Shown piece by piece: positions 10,346-20,419 of a DNA stretch of 64,000 bases. Under the pieces are notes generated by a model, which saw nothing but the letters and a program-made list of their open reading frames with translations, had not been told where the DNA came from and made no database searches. Source of the DNA: Magnolia sinica. Taxonomy: Eukaryota; Streptophyta; Magnoliopsida; Magnoliales; Magnoliaceae. Numbering within the stretch: position 1 is the stretch's first letter; every line of letters begins with the position of its first letter. The position numbers and the translations under genes were made by a program. Where the stretch lies: NCBI RefSeq assembly GCF_029962835.1, contig NC_080577.1, forward strand, positions 28,750,501 to 28,814,500, given 5' to 3'.

Positions 10346-11495
10346 GAGTATTTCAACCGCATTATTCTCCGGACATGCTTTGTGGTTGCTAGACATGTTT
10401 TCAGACTGTTGACATTGTTGAGAGCTGAACTGTTCTCTCCATGTGATTTCCTGTGCATCTTTTTGGTCTTCCCTTGTATGGAAGGAAAGATTCTCTGAAT
10501 AATAATCTCTTGTCAAGGATTGTTTATATGTTTGTTTTTATAACACTTCTGCTGCTGCTTTGTTCTTTTAATCCTTTTTATTTGGTCCCAAGGTCGTAGT
10601 TTTAGAAAGAAGGGATTAACATACATGGAAATCAAACCTGGGCACATCATTCCAATTTCCTTTTCCGGTGTGTGGCCCACAAGTCAGATGTCTCTCAGCT
10701 GTCCATAACCTGAATTAATCATAAGGTGAGAGTCCTACAACTATCTGCAAAATGTGAATGTTGGACTATCCTAACCTTCCAAATAGTGGACCTTTTCTTG
10801 CTCGGTGGCAACTGTTGCCAATATTCTTTTCACTGACGTAATGGTTAAAGCTTGTTTGATGAGCACATTTTTGCAAAAACTGGTATATCTACAGTGGGAC
10901 CCAACTGATGAGCAGTCCAGATCATGGTCTGTTTTACCACGTCCAATTTAAAGATGAGACGAGGAAATTGAAGCACTGTACTTAGTTTAAGGTCAAAATA
11001 CATGGGCAAGATTACAACAATTCCAAGGGGAACCAAGATGTTGATATTCCCATTTGTACCTATTATGCAGTTGCACCAAAGATACAAGTTGATCAAAACA
11101 TCATGGCAAAACCAAAAGTACTGTAGGAGTTAATGACAATATTATTTTTAAAAAGAAATAAAAAAAGAAAATAAAAAAAAAAGAACAAGAACAAGAACAA
11201 GGGTGAGAATGCAGGTGTTCGGTTTGTTTGTTCTGCAGAGTGATTCGTTATCAAGAGCTGAGACTGCAGAGAGCTCCTGCCCCACCATGGTTGTGGTGCT
11301 TGCTTGGTTAGTTGGCAGGAGAAAGGTTCTCATGGTGGATAGCCTTGTGAAAAGGCATATGATCATCCCCCACATCTGTCTCATGTATATGTGAGATCCG
11401 GAGATGGTAGACCACCTTCTTTTTTTTGTGCCTTTGCCAGAGCTGAGTCAATGTTACTGGGTGATTCCAAAGTCCAGAGACTGACCCCTTTAGCC
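10346..11495. other. 3' flank of the complex I gene, no further gene
   Basis: Begins with the 3' UTR of the gene above; no poly(A) signal stands out. The rest holds an A-rich tract with repeated AACAAG (11160-11205) and nothing protein-like on either strand. Confidence 0.5.
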
Positions 11496-11504
11496 GGATT
11501 ATGG

Positions 11505-11980
11505 AATACTCAGTAGGCTATATTCTGTGGGGCCTACCATGATGTACTGTTTTACCAGATCATATTAGGGCATGAGCCGAAAATTGAAGCATATCCAAAG
11601 CTCAAGTGGACCACACCACTGGAAAATATGTGAATTGAAATCCTCCTGTTGATAACTTGTTCGGGGCAAAGAAGTTTTGAATGGAGCTTATATTTGTGTT
11701 TTCCCTTCATCTATGTCTTTGTGACCTAATCAACAGGTTGGATGACAAAGAAACATCATTATGGGCCTTAGGAAGGTTTCAACGGTGGACGTCATTATCA
11801 CCACTGTTTCCTTTAGTGTGGTCCACTTGAGCTTTGGATATGCTTCAATTTTGGCCTCAGCCCATAAAATGATATGAAGAAATGGATGGACGGTGTCTTA
11901 TACATCGATGGTTGGCCCCACAAGAGTTTATTCAGTACGCTACAGGGTACTGAGTTACTCAGTACGCAATCCGCTTCCCT
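11505..11980. mobile_element. Fold-back Mutator-like MITE, copy 1 (476 bp)
   Basis: Two inverted halves each carry, from the end inward, ACTCAGTA, a GGCTA/CGCTA block, GTGGGGCC, a CC(A)TCCAT-like block, AAGCTCAAGTGGACCACAC and a TTTGTGTTTTCCC core. The right end is AATCCGCTTCC, the terminus seen in other copies. Nine bases, GGATTATGG, flank it at 11496-11504 and 11981-11989, the target duplication length typical of Mutator. The left terminus has lost about 15 bases relative to the right. Confidence 0.75.
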
Positions 11981-12297
11981 GGATTATGGGCAATATAGAT
12001 GATTTTGGAACCGTTAGGTTGGGTAGTTGTAGGTGGTTACTGGGCTAAGCTAGATGTCTCTCCTCAGGTTTCTTCATTAAAGTCCCTGTCTTCATCTTTT
12101 TTAGCCTCTTTCTCCGTCCAGCGTTTTGTAATTTTGGTACAGATAACTTTAATAAAAACCAGATTTTTCTTTGAAAAAATGGATGAGGTTACCCTCGCAA
12201 GGGTCCTAAACTTTGGGATTTAAAAGGACGTTAGAAGAGAATTGGAAAATAGACGTGGGTATTCAGGTAATCTGTACACCATGCGTTTATCTCCCGA

Positions 12298-12555
12298 TGG
12301 CCTCCATAATGGATGTTCCACAAGATGGGCAGTGGATATTGAAGGTGAACTCTACCTGATATAATAACATTGTTGATGGCCCTACATGATGGATGACCAA
12401 AATCAAAGGTGGGCCCTATATAATGGACGCTGCACATGAAAGATCAGCCCGATGTGAGCCCTGCATGATGGATGGTCCATATCAAAGGTGGTGCCCGCAC
12501 AATGGACAGTCCACATCAAAGTTTGGCCCCACATGATGGACAGTAAATATGAAGG
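12298..12555. repeat. Degenerate minisatellite, period about 34 bp
   Basis: At least five units begin with (T/G)GGCCC and contain ATGATGGA or ATAATGGA then a CACATCAAAG-like end; spacing 33-45 bases. Unit motif: GCCCTACATGATGGATG. The units resemble the outer arm of the fold-back family, which also has GGGCCCACATGATG, so it may have grown from one such arm. Confidence 0.6.
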
Positions 12556-12994
12556 TAGACCAAACAAACTTGAGGGATTTAAAAGGCGCTTATCACCGGA
12601 CGGCTCAGATTTTACTTGCTTCACTTAACAATTTTATCTACTTATGGGCACTTTTTACTAAGTGGTGAGGCTCACCCATGTGAATCTGGTTCTCACGCAT
12701 GTCACGCAATGGAAGTCGGTAGTTTGGATTTTCGGAAGGTAAAATAAACAAGTAAACAATTGGGTTTGGGGTAGAATATCTGGACGGTTAGGATGAAGTT
12801 CACGACGGTCCACGAAGCAGTCTAATGCAGCTATTGGAATTGTCCTGGTTAGTCCGACTGATGAGTGGCTTGGATCTTGGTCATCTTTTCCCTCTTCACA
12901 CGTGCCTCAAGTAAGGTTAGGTAGAGAGATTAGTATTCGTGCCTCAAAACATCCTGACGCATTGAGATGGTTGCTGTTGCATATGGAATCATGC

Positions 12995-13906
12995 CAGCTG
13001 AGCCGAACCGAGTTTGATTCAAGTTTGGTTTGACTCGGATTGATTCAACTTTACACGAGCCGAGCTTCGAGCCTATCCATCCTCTTTGAGCTTAGTTTGG
13101 TCTAAATTATATGAGCTTGACCTTAGTTTGATTTGGTTCAAATATCTGACCTGAGCTGAGGCGAGCCCCACTACAAAAAAAAATAAAATAGTATTAATCC
13201 CAAACTTGTCTCCTAACAAGTTTGGATCTACTGGAGATTTAGATCTTTCTTCTTTTTTTTCTTTTTTTTTTGTCTCATGCTGTAAAATGAGTTGGAAATT
13301 TTGATGGATGGCTGGATAAAACACATATATCATGGTGGGGCCCACATAGCTTTGACACGAGCTACCTGGCAGGTGTTGAGGTCACCAGCCAATTTGAATC
13401 CTGCTTTAGCGAACTAACTACACTTTGTGGGCTCACTGTCTTGTATATGTATTATCCATGACATTCATTTGTTTTTACATTTCATCATCCAAAATTGAAT
13501 CACATCCAAAGCTCAAGTTGACCCAGTCATATGAATCAGTGTGCATTCAAGTATTATCCTCACCGTCATGTATATGTATTATCCACACTATTCATCTGTT
13601 TTTAAATATCATTTTAGGACATAATCCCAAATTTGAATCATATCCAAAAGTCAAGTGGATCACACCACAAAAAATAATGTGCATACAATCTACGGGCTAA
13701 ATCAAGCTGAATAAACTGAACTGAACAAGCCAAGCTTCGAGCCGAGCCAAGCCAGTATGACCTTGGTTTGAGCTTGGTTTGTTTTTTAAACGAGCTTGAC
13801 TCGTGTTTGGTTTTATTTGATCTTGTGTTCGAACCCATCGAAGCTGAGCTTTTTCAAACCAATCCGAGCCGAGCTTTCAAGCCGGCTTGGTTTGTGTTCA
13901 GCTCTA
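12995..13906. mobile_element. hAT-like non-autonomous element with GAGCC/CTCGG-rich arms
   Basis: Left end CAGCTGAGCCGAACCGAG and reverse-complemented right end TAGAGCTGAACACAAACC resemble each other and hAT-type ends. Both arms are filled with GAGCCGAG and GAGCTTG motifs in opposite orientation. The interior (13320-13700) holds pieces of the GGGGCCCAC fold-back family. No clean 8-bp duplication, so the borders are approximate. Confidence 0.45.
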
Positions 13907-14402
13907 GCTACAATTATCTAAATCACCTATAAGATGGGCCTCATTGATGATGGGGTACCCAGGAAAAAAAAAAAAAGGAAGAAGAAGAAAAGAAAGAAAC
14001 AGAAAAAGAACTCTCAGATTGGAATAATTCTGTCGGGCATCAAAAGGGTCTTCCAGTCTCGAAAAGTTTGTTCTGTGGCCATCCAGTACAAGGCCCATCA
14101 TATCAATGGTCTAGATCATTGCAACATGATCTCAGATCTAGCGGAGACCGTCTGGGATGTATGGTATCTACTGTGGCTACTCGAAAGTGGGTTCTCAATT
14201 CAACAATCACGTGTTTAGCACATGAGCAATCCAGGGATTTCTTAAGGTGGGCCCACCATATATGGTACCGGGACAAAATCGAGTGCTGTCTGGTCATCTG
14301 GTGGGGACCCACATTCATGTTTCGTATACCCACTCAATTATTCTATTGTCCTGATTTTTTGTGGCCATGGCCATGATAATGACGGCAGAGTGCACCTTTT
14401 GA

Positions 14403-14884
14403 ACCGGATTAGGTGCGGCCCAGCCTCACCCAAGACAGTGTGGCCCTTACTGTGGGGCCCACCTTGATGTTTTTATTCTATATCTATGCCGTCTATCCAT
14501 TTTCCAGATCATTTTAGGGCATGAGCCTAAACATGAAGAAGATCCAAATCTCAAGTGGACCATACAATAGAAAACAGTGGTGATTGAATGTTTTACCATT
14601 AAAAACTTCATCCGGCCCACCATAATCTTTATTTTTCATCCAACCTGTTGATTTGGCCACATAAACTTAGATTAAAGGAAAAAAAAAAAAAAAAACAAAT
14701 ATCAGCATGATCCAAAACTTATATGGCTTATTAATGGCCAATCATCACTTTTTTCTACCGCACAGTCCACCTGAGAATTAAATCTGCAGATGGGTGTCAT
14801 GGATATAGAATACATACATCAAGGTGGGCTCCATGATAAGAACTGCACTGCCTTGGTGATGCCGGGGCCGCACCTAATCGGCTT
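14403..14884. mobile_element. Fold-back Mutator-like MITE, copy 2 (482 bp)
   Basis: Terminal repeats ACCGGATTAGGTGCGGCCC and (reverse of the right end) AAGCCGATTAGGTGCGGCC, followed inward by matching GGGCCCACCTTGATG blocks. Flanks ACCTTTTGA (14394-14402) and CCCTTTTGA (14885-14893) agree at 8 of 9 bases. The centre contains an A-run (14680-14694). No coding capacity. Confidence 0.75.
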
Positions 14885-14894
14885 CCCTTTTGAG

Positions 14895-15444
14895 GGTGCG
14901 GATTAGATACTGACAAGGTCAGTATCCAAATGGCTACTGAAGTGATGTCACCAAGCTTTGTGGACCTTACCATGATGTGTGTATTGTATCCATATTGTCC
15001 AACCATTTGTAGAGATGGTTATGTGGCATGAGAAAAAGAATAAGATAGATCTAAAGTTCAAGTGGACACACCATGGAAAACTGTAGGATCAGTTACACTC
15101 ACCGTTGAAACATTTATAGGGCCTACCATTATATAAATTTTAGATACAGCCTATTCATAAGTTAACATAGAGATAGATAAAGTAAAGACAAAAATATAAG
15201 TTTGATTAGAAACTTCTGTGGCCCCTAAGAAGTTTTGAACGGTGGATGTCACTGACCCTACTGTTTTCTATGGTGGGGTCCACTTAAACTTTAGATCTTA
15301 TATCATTATTTTTCTCATGCCATAAAACGATCTCTCCAAATGGATGGACGGTATGGATGGAACACATGCATCATAGTGGAGTCCACAAAGCTTGGTGACG
15401 TTACTTTTGTAGCCATTTGGATTGTCAGTATCTAATCCGCGCCT
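14895..15444. mobile_element. Fold-back Mutator-like MITE, copy 3 (550 bp)
   Basis: Ends GTGCGGATTAGATACTGAC and, from the right, GCGCGGATTAGATACTGAC are nearly identical inverted repeats, continuing inward through AATGGCTAC and GTCACCAAGCTTTGTGG. Flanks CCTTTTGAG (14886-14894) and CCTTTTAAG (15445-15453) match at 8 of 9. The left flank is shared with copy 2. Confidence 0.75.
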
Positions 15445-15465
15445 CCTTTTAAGCTGGTGGATGTC

Positions 15466-16099
15466 GGAAGCGGATTCGCTGTATGTATCTCGCTGTATGT
15501 ATCTCACACGAGCTGTATAGCTGCTGTATTGACGTCATCAAGTTATGTGGGTTTGATTATGAGATATGTGTTATATCTAAACTGTCCATCAATTTGGCCA
15601 GCTCATCTTAAGGCTTGAGACTAAAAATAAGACAGATGTAACTATCAACTAGTCAACACCGCAAAAAGCAGTGGGGGATTGAACGTTTACCATTGAAACC
15701 CTTTTTAGGGTTACAGTAGTTTTGGATCAATATGAAATTTGTTTTTCCTCTTCATTTAGGTATTTGTGACCTTATGAATAGATTGGATGGAAAATAAATG
15801 TTATGGTAGGCCCTATGAATTTTTAACGGTGAAAATTATTATCTCCGCTGCTATTTGTAGTGTGGTCCAGATTATCTCTGGATACGATTCATTTTTCCAT
15901 AATACTTTACAATGGTCTCTAAAAATAGATGAACGGTGTAGATATAATAAATACATCACTGTGGGGGCCATGTAACTTTGATCTCCTTTGAAGCATTTGT
16001 ACAACTCGGAGCTCGAGGAGCGTCAGTGCTCGTCCTCACACGTACACGTACCTATAGCAGCTGTATAGCGGTGTGTGGTACACCAGCCAATCCGCTTCC
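15466..16099. mobile_element. Fold-back Mutator-like MITE, copy 4 (634 bp), perfect 9-bp target duplication
   Basis: Left end GGAAGCGGATTCGC, right end AATCCGCTTCC; both arms carry AGCTGTATAG(C) and the usual inner blocks. The element is flanked by a perfect 9-bp direct repeat, GTGGATGTC (15457-15465 and 16100-16108). A 9-bp duplication with GG...CC-type inverted ends is the hallmark of Mutator-like transposition. No transposase gene, so it must rely on one elsewhere. Confidence 0.85.
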
Positions 16100-16108
16100 G
16101 TGGATGTC

Positions 16109-16840
16109 ATATACAAACAAGGTGGACCCCACGATGATAATTCCACCTTTCGGACATTTTGTAATTTCACATGGGAAAAGGCCTTTGGACTTTCTCACTC
16201 ATCTAAAAAGAGAAATGATCATCAAGGAGGACGGGCCGCCTTGTAAAAATATCACAAGAGAAAAATAAGAACACGCCATCGAAATCTGATGGCCTGGCTT
16301 ATATTTATTTGTGTGGCCCACCCCTACCTGATGATAAATCAGTTGACATGGTAGGGTGAATCTTTTTTCACATAAAAATAAATCATTTTCAAAATAAATA
16401 AATAAAATTACACCACTGTTGGGCATGCTTTTACCTTTTAATTTATAATTCGAACATAAATAAACTATCTGCGGAATGAACTGAGTACAGCTAGACAAGC
16501 ATCTTGCGTGTGAAACTTTCATGATATCCAACCATCAATCAGTCCACTGCCTTGTCTTTGACCTTGGGACCCAAAAATTATAATGATCCAAAACTATAGC
16601 AGGCGGCACCATAGGAAATGGTTGGAATGGGAGATCCTCCAGATCCACCATGGTGGTGTTTATATGCAATCCAATCCATTCATCTGCCGCCTATTAAAGT
16701 ATTCCAAAACTAGTGTTAGCCATACCGCAAGAATTCTAAGGTCAAACAAGGGGTAGTATAAGTAATGGAACGTGTGACTTTCATCCATGTACAATCATTT
16801 CCCATATTGAAGAAAGTCACGGCGCTGGTGACCTATGCAG
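16109..16840. other. Intergenic, remnants of other small inverted repeats
   Basis: Contains GTGGACCCCAC and GTGTGGCCCACC cores (16125, 16312) like the edges of fold-back elements, but no matching arms that I can close. No gene-like frame. Confidence 0.4.
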
Positions 16841-16845
16841 GAGTT

Positions 16846-17240
16846 TTCTTGTTGTGATCCCAGTGGTTTGAAGAGCCTAACTTTACAATTTTAAGGCTTC
16901 TAGTATATTAATTAAGCTCTCGAGGAGTGATATCAGAGCCAACATCGTGTTCTATATTTAAATAGTAAAAGTGATAACATATGAAAATAGCAACATGTAC
17001 TAAAGTGAAAGCCGCCTAGCGTTAAAAAGACTAACTAAATAATTAAAGTGCAGTCATCATGCATTGAAAAGGACAACCTCAGGTAGAGCCAGAGTGATTG
17101 CCGCCACAGAGTGGGCTGCTGTGGTTGTCGGCTATGAAGTATGGTGGAACGGTATAATCCCAATGGTTTAGAAAACCTAGTGTGACGCGTTCTACCAGTC
17201 TTAGGGCTTTTGGCACATTGGCTAGGTTCTTAACGTTTCC
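16846..17240 (+). mobile_element. Decayed LTR retrotransposon end with primer-binding site
   Basis: TGATATCAGAGC at 16928-16939 matches the initiator-Met primer-binding site at 11 of 12 bases and follows a passage ending AAGCTCTCGAGGAG. A similar passage (AATCCCAATGGTTTAGAAAA... GGCTAGGTTCTTAACG, 17155-17240) repeats the 16855-16925 text, so parts of two LTR ends may lie here. No coding region survives nearby. Confidence 0.4.
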
Positions 17241-17561
17241 CTACCAAATCATTCTCCTGAGTTGCATGACGACTGACCCTCAAAGATTCTTTACGATTGG
17301 AGACCTTGCAAATTGGATCAATGGCCCACAAAGCTACTTCAACGGTTCATATTAAAAAGAAATGATTAATTCAGAGGTAGTTCAGATTCAATTGACTGGA
17401 TGCGAGAGGGGGAAGCATATCTCTGAAATCGTGTTGATCAAGCAATACTAAAAATCTCAACCGTCCCATTCAATGGATGGTTAAAAGTAAAACAGAAAAG
17501 TGAGCTATGTTTAGAGGAAACGTCAAATGGTTACTCTTTTAAGTACAATATATAAGGCTTA

Positions 17562-17950
17562 CACCGGTGGCTAATGGTGGCAACTGGTTGTTGTGGGGCC
17601 CAGGTGATATACGCATGACATCCAACCCATTAATCAGATGCGTGGCCCATGGTTGGCCAAGGGTTCAAAAATTAACTGAGCACTGATTTCTGTTGGGGCC
17701 CACTCGAGTTTCAGAATGGTCTGATTTTTTACTTATCCTTCCTTAGTCGATTGCCCCTTGCAAATCAATGGCGATCATCCCCTCAGAAAGTTTCCCTGTG
17801 GTGTGACCCTCTGGTGTAACCCAATTGAGTTTTGGGTTGGGATGAATTTTGGGCCTAAGGTCAAACGTGTGGATATGTATATGATGGACGGGTTGGATGT
17901 CATATCATGGCCCACAACATCCTAATGGCGGCACATGCATCACTAGAGCA
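17562..17950. mobile_element. Small inverted-repeat element (fold-back family variant)
   Basis: Left arm (GTTGTTGTGGGGCCCAGGTG then GACATCCAACCC) and right arm (GGGTTGGATGTCATATCATG then GGCCCACAACATCC) are inverted copies, with GGGCCCA near both ends and no open frame. It resembles the fold-back family in the core but differs at the termini. Confidence 0.5.
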
Positions 17951-18274
17951 CAACTCTTTCTGAATTATATACTCTATGCACTGTGACCTCATCATGTGTG
18001 TCTAAAACACATACCGCGATTGGCTATGTTAAATTTTCCCCGTGCAACTGGTCACAGGAATCTAATTTATTAGAAGGGACATGGAATACCAGGTGTTGGG
18101 AAACTTTGATTTAAAAGTATAAGAAAAACCTTTGTAATTTTTGTTTTTCTATGGGAGTGTCGTTTTTCCCATGTTAAAAAGAAAGAGGCCTAGAAAGGCC
18201 TTTATATTAAGTATTTCATCCTTAGTATCATAATAAATTGAGCTCAGCTCTGATACAACTTTATTGTAATTTTG

Positions 18275-18910
18275 AAACCCAACAAATTTGGATCAACCTT
18301 GTGTATTAAAAATTCAGATCTAATAGTATTATTAATCTTTGTGCTTTGCAAAAGCATGTTTAATGAATATAGAACAATAAGAATAATTACAATAACCAAA
18401 ACAATCAAGCAAGCAAACACAAAATATACTAATTTTATGTGAAAAACCCTTGCGGGAAAAAATCATGGCACAAAGCGACAAAAATCTCTATTATAATCGA
18501 AAGCATTAGAGTTTACACCACTCACCTTTTCGGATTATAGGATCACCCAATCTTCCCTTGTGATGCATACCTAGAAAAATCTTAGCCTCTTGACAAAATC
18601 CCTTCCCAAGCCCTTATAAGTGCAGAGAACCATTTCACCTTACGAAATTATCACCCTCAGAGAACACATAATTATTAAGCCCTAATAACAATTGAACGTA
18701 AATACCCTAACTTACGATAAACTGCATAACACCATCAGTCGGACTGACAAATAACCGTCACATGTTGTCGGTCACACCGACCCACTGTTGGTCGGACTAA
18801 TAGTGTCTTGCTTCCCACCCCATTCGAGAGAACCCATACTTTGTCGGTCGTACCGACAAAGTCCTGTTACTACTCCTGGACTGAGTAGAACCCAAGGCAT
18901 TTGTATAACA
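18275..18910 (-). repeat. LTR of the split copia element
   Basis: The minus strand shows CAACGTGGAGAT, a polypurine-tract-like sequence, directly before TGTTATACAAATG, a plausible LTR start at 18910. The body has a copia-like GTGAAAAACCCTTGCGGG motif (18440, plus strand) and inverted GTCGGT...ACCGAC motifs (18725-18860). Right after its probable end, TTGTATCAGAGC (18248-18259) looks like a primer-binding site, which is odd for a 3' LTR. Confidence 0.5.
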
Positions 18911-19209
18911 ATCTCCACGTTGACATACATTCTACCAACTCACACTGAAGATCTTCCATGCTAGCCTCCACCTTAAACGTAAACCACTCCCTGCATTCTC
19001 CACCTTAGAGCTAGGCATAGGATGAGTCGACTCAACAGACTCAACTCATTCAACTCGTTCAGACCCAACTCGACCTGAATCGAGTGGGTGAGTCGTTCCA
19101 AATTGAGCAGACTTTGCCCAATCTGAACTCAAATCGAGTCAAGTCCGGATCACCCAGTAACTTGACTCAACCCGAAATCCTACTCGGTACTGACTCGACT
19201 CAGGTTCGG

Positions 19210-19236
19210 GTGTGTGTGTGTGCGCGCGCGCGCGCA
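19210..19236. repeat. (GT)n(GC)n alternating purine-pyrimidine tract
   Basis: GT repeats pass without a break into GC repeats, 27 bases of strict purine-pyrimidine alternation, a composition able to form Z-DNA. Confidence 0.9.
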
Positions 19237-19731
19237 CTTCAATCTAATCTAACCTACCTGCCACACTCGACCCGACCTCTCTCCCTCCCTCCCTCCTTTC
19301 CCGAGTCCGACAACCACCCTCCACCTCTCTCTGCTCCACTCCCTCCCTCATCTCTCACACCTGACGGTCCCAACCTGACAGCCACTAGCTTGACTACTTG
19401 TCTCGACTGAGCAGCTCGTCCGCACCCACCCGGCCTACTTGTTTGCCTCTAACTCTCGACAACCACCAGCTCTCCAAATCAACTAATCAAGATAATTTTG
19501 TGTTCGAAAAAACTTCTATTTTATGATTTTCATTTATTCTTGTGAAATACATCATGCGAGGGTATTCTAATTTATGGTTTTGTGAAATTGGGGTCGGATA
19601 GGGTTGAATGGATAAATTGAAATGGGTTAGGTGCTTATATTTGTTCCAAGCTGTCTTGGGTACGTCCAGGCTGGCTGTGGTGCATCTAGACTAGCTCGAG
19701 TGGGGTTAGGCCGGCTTAAGTTGAGTCATTT

Positions 19732-19777
19732 CTAAACCTTAAACCTTAAACCCTAACCTTAAACCTAAACCCTAAAG
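19732..19777. repeat. Short telomere-like tract (CCCTAAA variants)
   Basis: Six consecutive units of CTAAACC, TTAAACC, TTAAACCC, TAACC, TTAAACC and TAAACCC lie inside the hAT-like element, close to the plant telomere repeat TTTAGGG read on the other strand. Confidence 0.7.
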
Positions 19778-20015
19778 TTCAATATGGAAAAAAAGGGTCA
19801 ACTCGACCCGACTCGGTCCTCATGACCGGGTTAAACTTGGTCCGGGTTAGTCCAGGTCAGACTTGGACTCGGATCAAGCATGCTGGACTTGGTACCGAGT
19901 CAGGTCGAGTTCGGGTCAAGTCTATTTCAAAACTGTGTCGAGTCGGGTCAACCCTAACTCGGTCTTTATCAGCACCCCTGTACTCGAGTGCCCAATCTCA
20001 TTAATGATTAGTAAG

Positions 20016-20300
20016 ATCAAGCCCAAGCAATGCTTGAACTTCTCTGACGTCATTGGCTTCGTCAACATATCTATGACATTCTCGTCCATGTGAACCTATT
20101 GAAACTGAATCTCTCTGGGAGTAATGAGTTCGCTTATCTTGTGAAACCTTATGTCGATGTACTTGGTTATTACATGATACACTTGATTAACTCTAGATGG
20201 ATAGCACTTTGACTATCGCAATACAATCAAATTGCCTAATGCTTCAACCCGAGTTCTCCTATCAGAGCCTTCAACTATAATGCCTTCTTTGACACCTGAT
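20016..20300 (-). pseudogene. Copia RNase H, C-terminal part
   Basis: Read from 20300 downward with a few frame changes: ...LKALIGELGLKH, then LYCDSQSAIHL (the CDS/NQS motif), TKYIDIRFHKISELI and VHMDENVIDMLTKPMTSEKF, the standard end of plant copia RNase H. Three stops sit in the first 40 codons (one is where a Trp is usual) and one before VHMDEN; a frameshift follows CDSQSAIHL. The N-terminal half is at 28793-29170. Confidence 0.85.
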
Positions 20301-20419
20301 GTGAAGACCAAAATACCTCTTTAGGAACGGTTTTCAACCGTGGCTAAATAGGGCGTCGCAAAAGCTTAAGGACGGTTGACAACCGTTCCTAAATTTTCAA
20401 TTTTGGAAAAACCATGCAA

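Larger units (their letters stand above)
19006..19980. mobile_element. hAT-like non-autonomous element, GAGTCGAGT-rich
   Basis: Ends TAGAGCTAGGCATAGG and, from the right, CAGGGGTGCTGATAAAG have hAT character (C/TAGNG... ends). Arms are rich in GACTCGACTC and inverted CGAGTCGGGT motifs. It lies between the copia RNase H end and its LTR. No transposase. No exact 8-bp duplication, so it is older than the hAT element at 33700-34313. Confidence 0.5.

Noticed and set aside
13168-13190. CACTACAAAAAAAAA, like a CACTA left terminus
   Set aside because: No matching TGTAGTG end at a sensible distance, and the surrounding sequence belongs to the GAGCC-rich hAT-like element.
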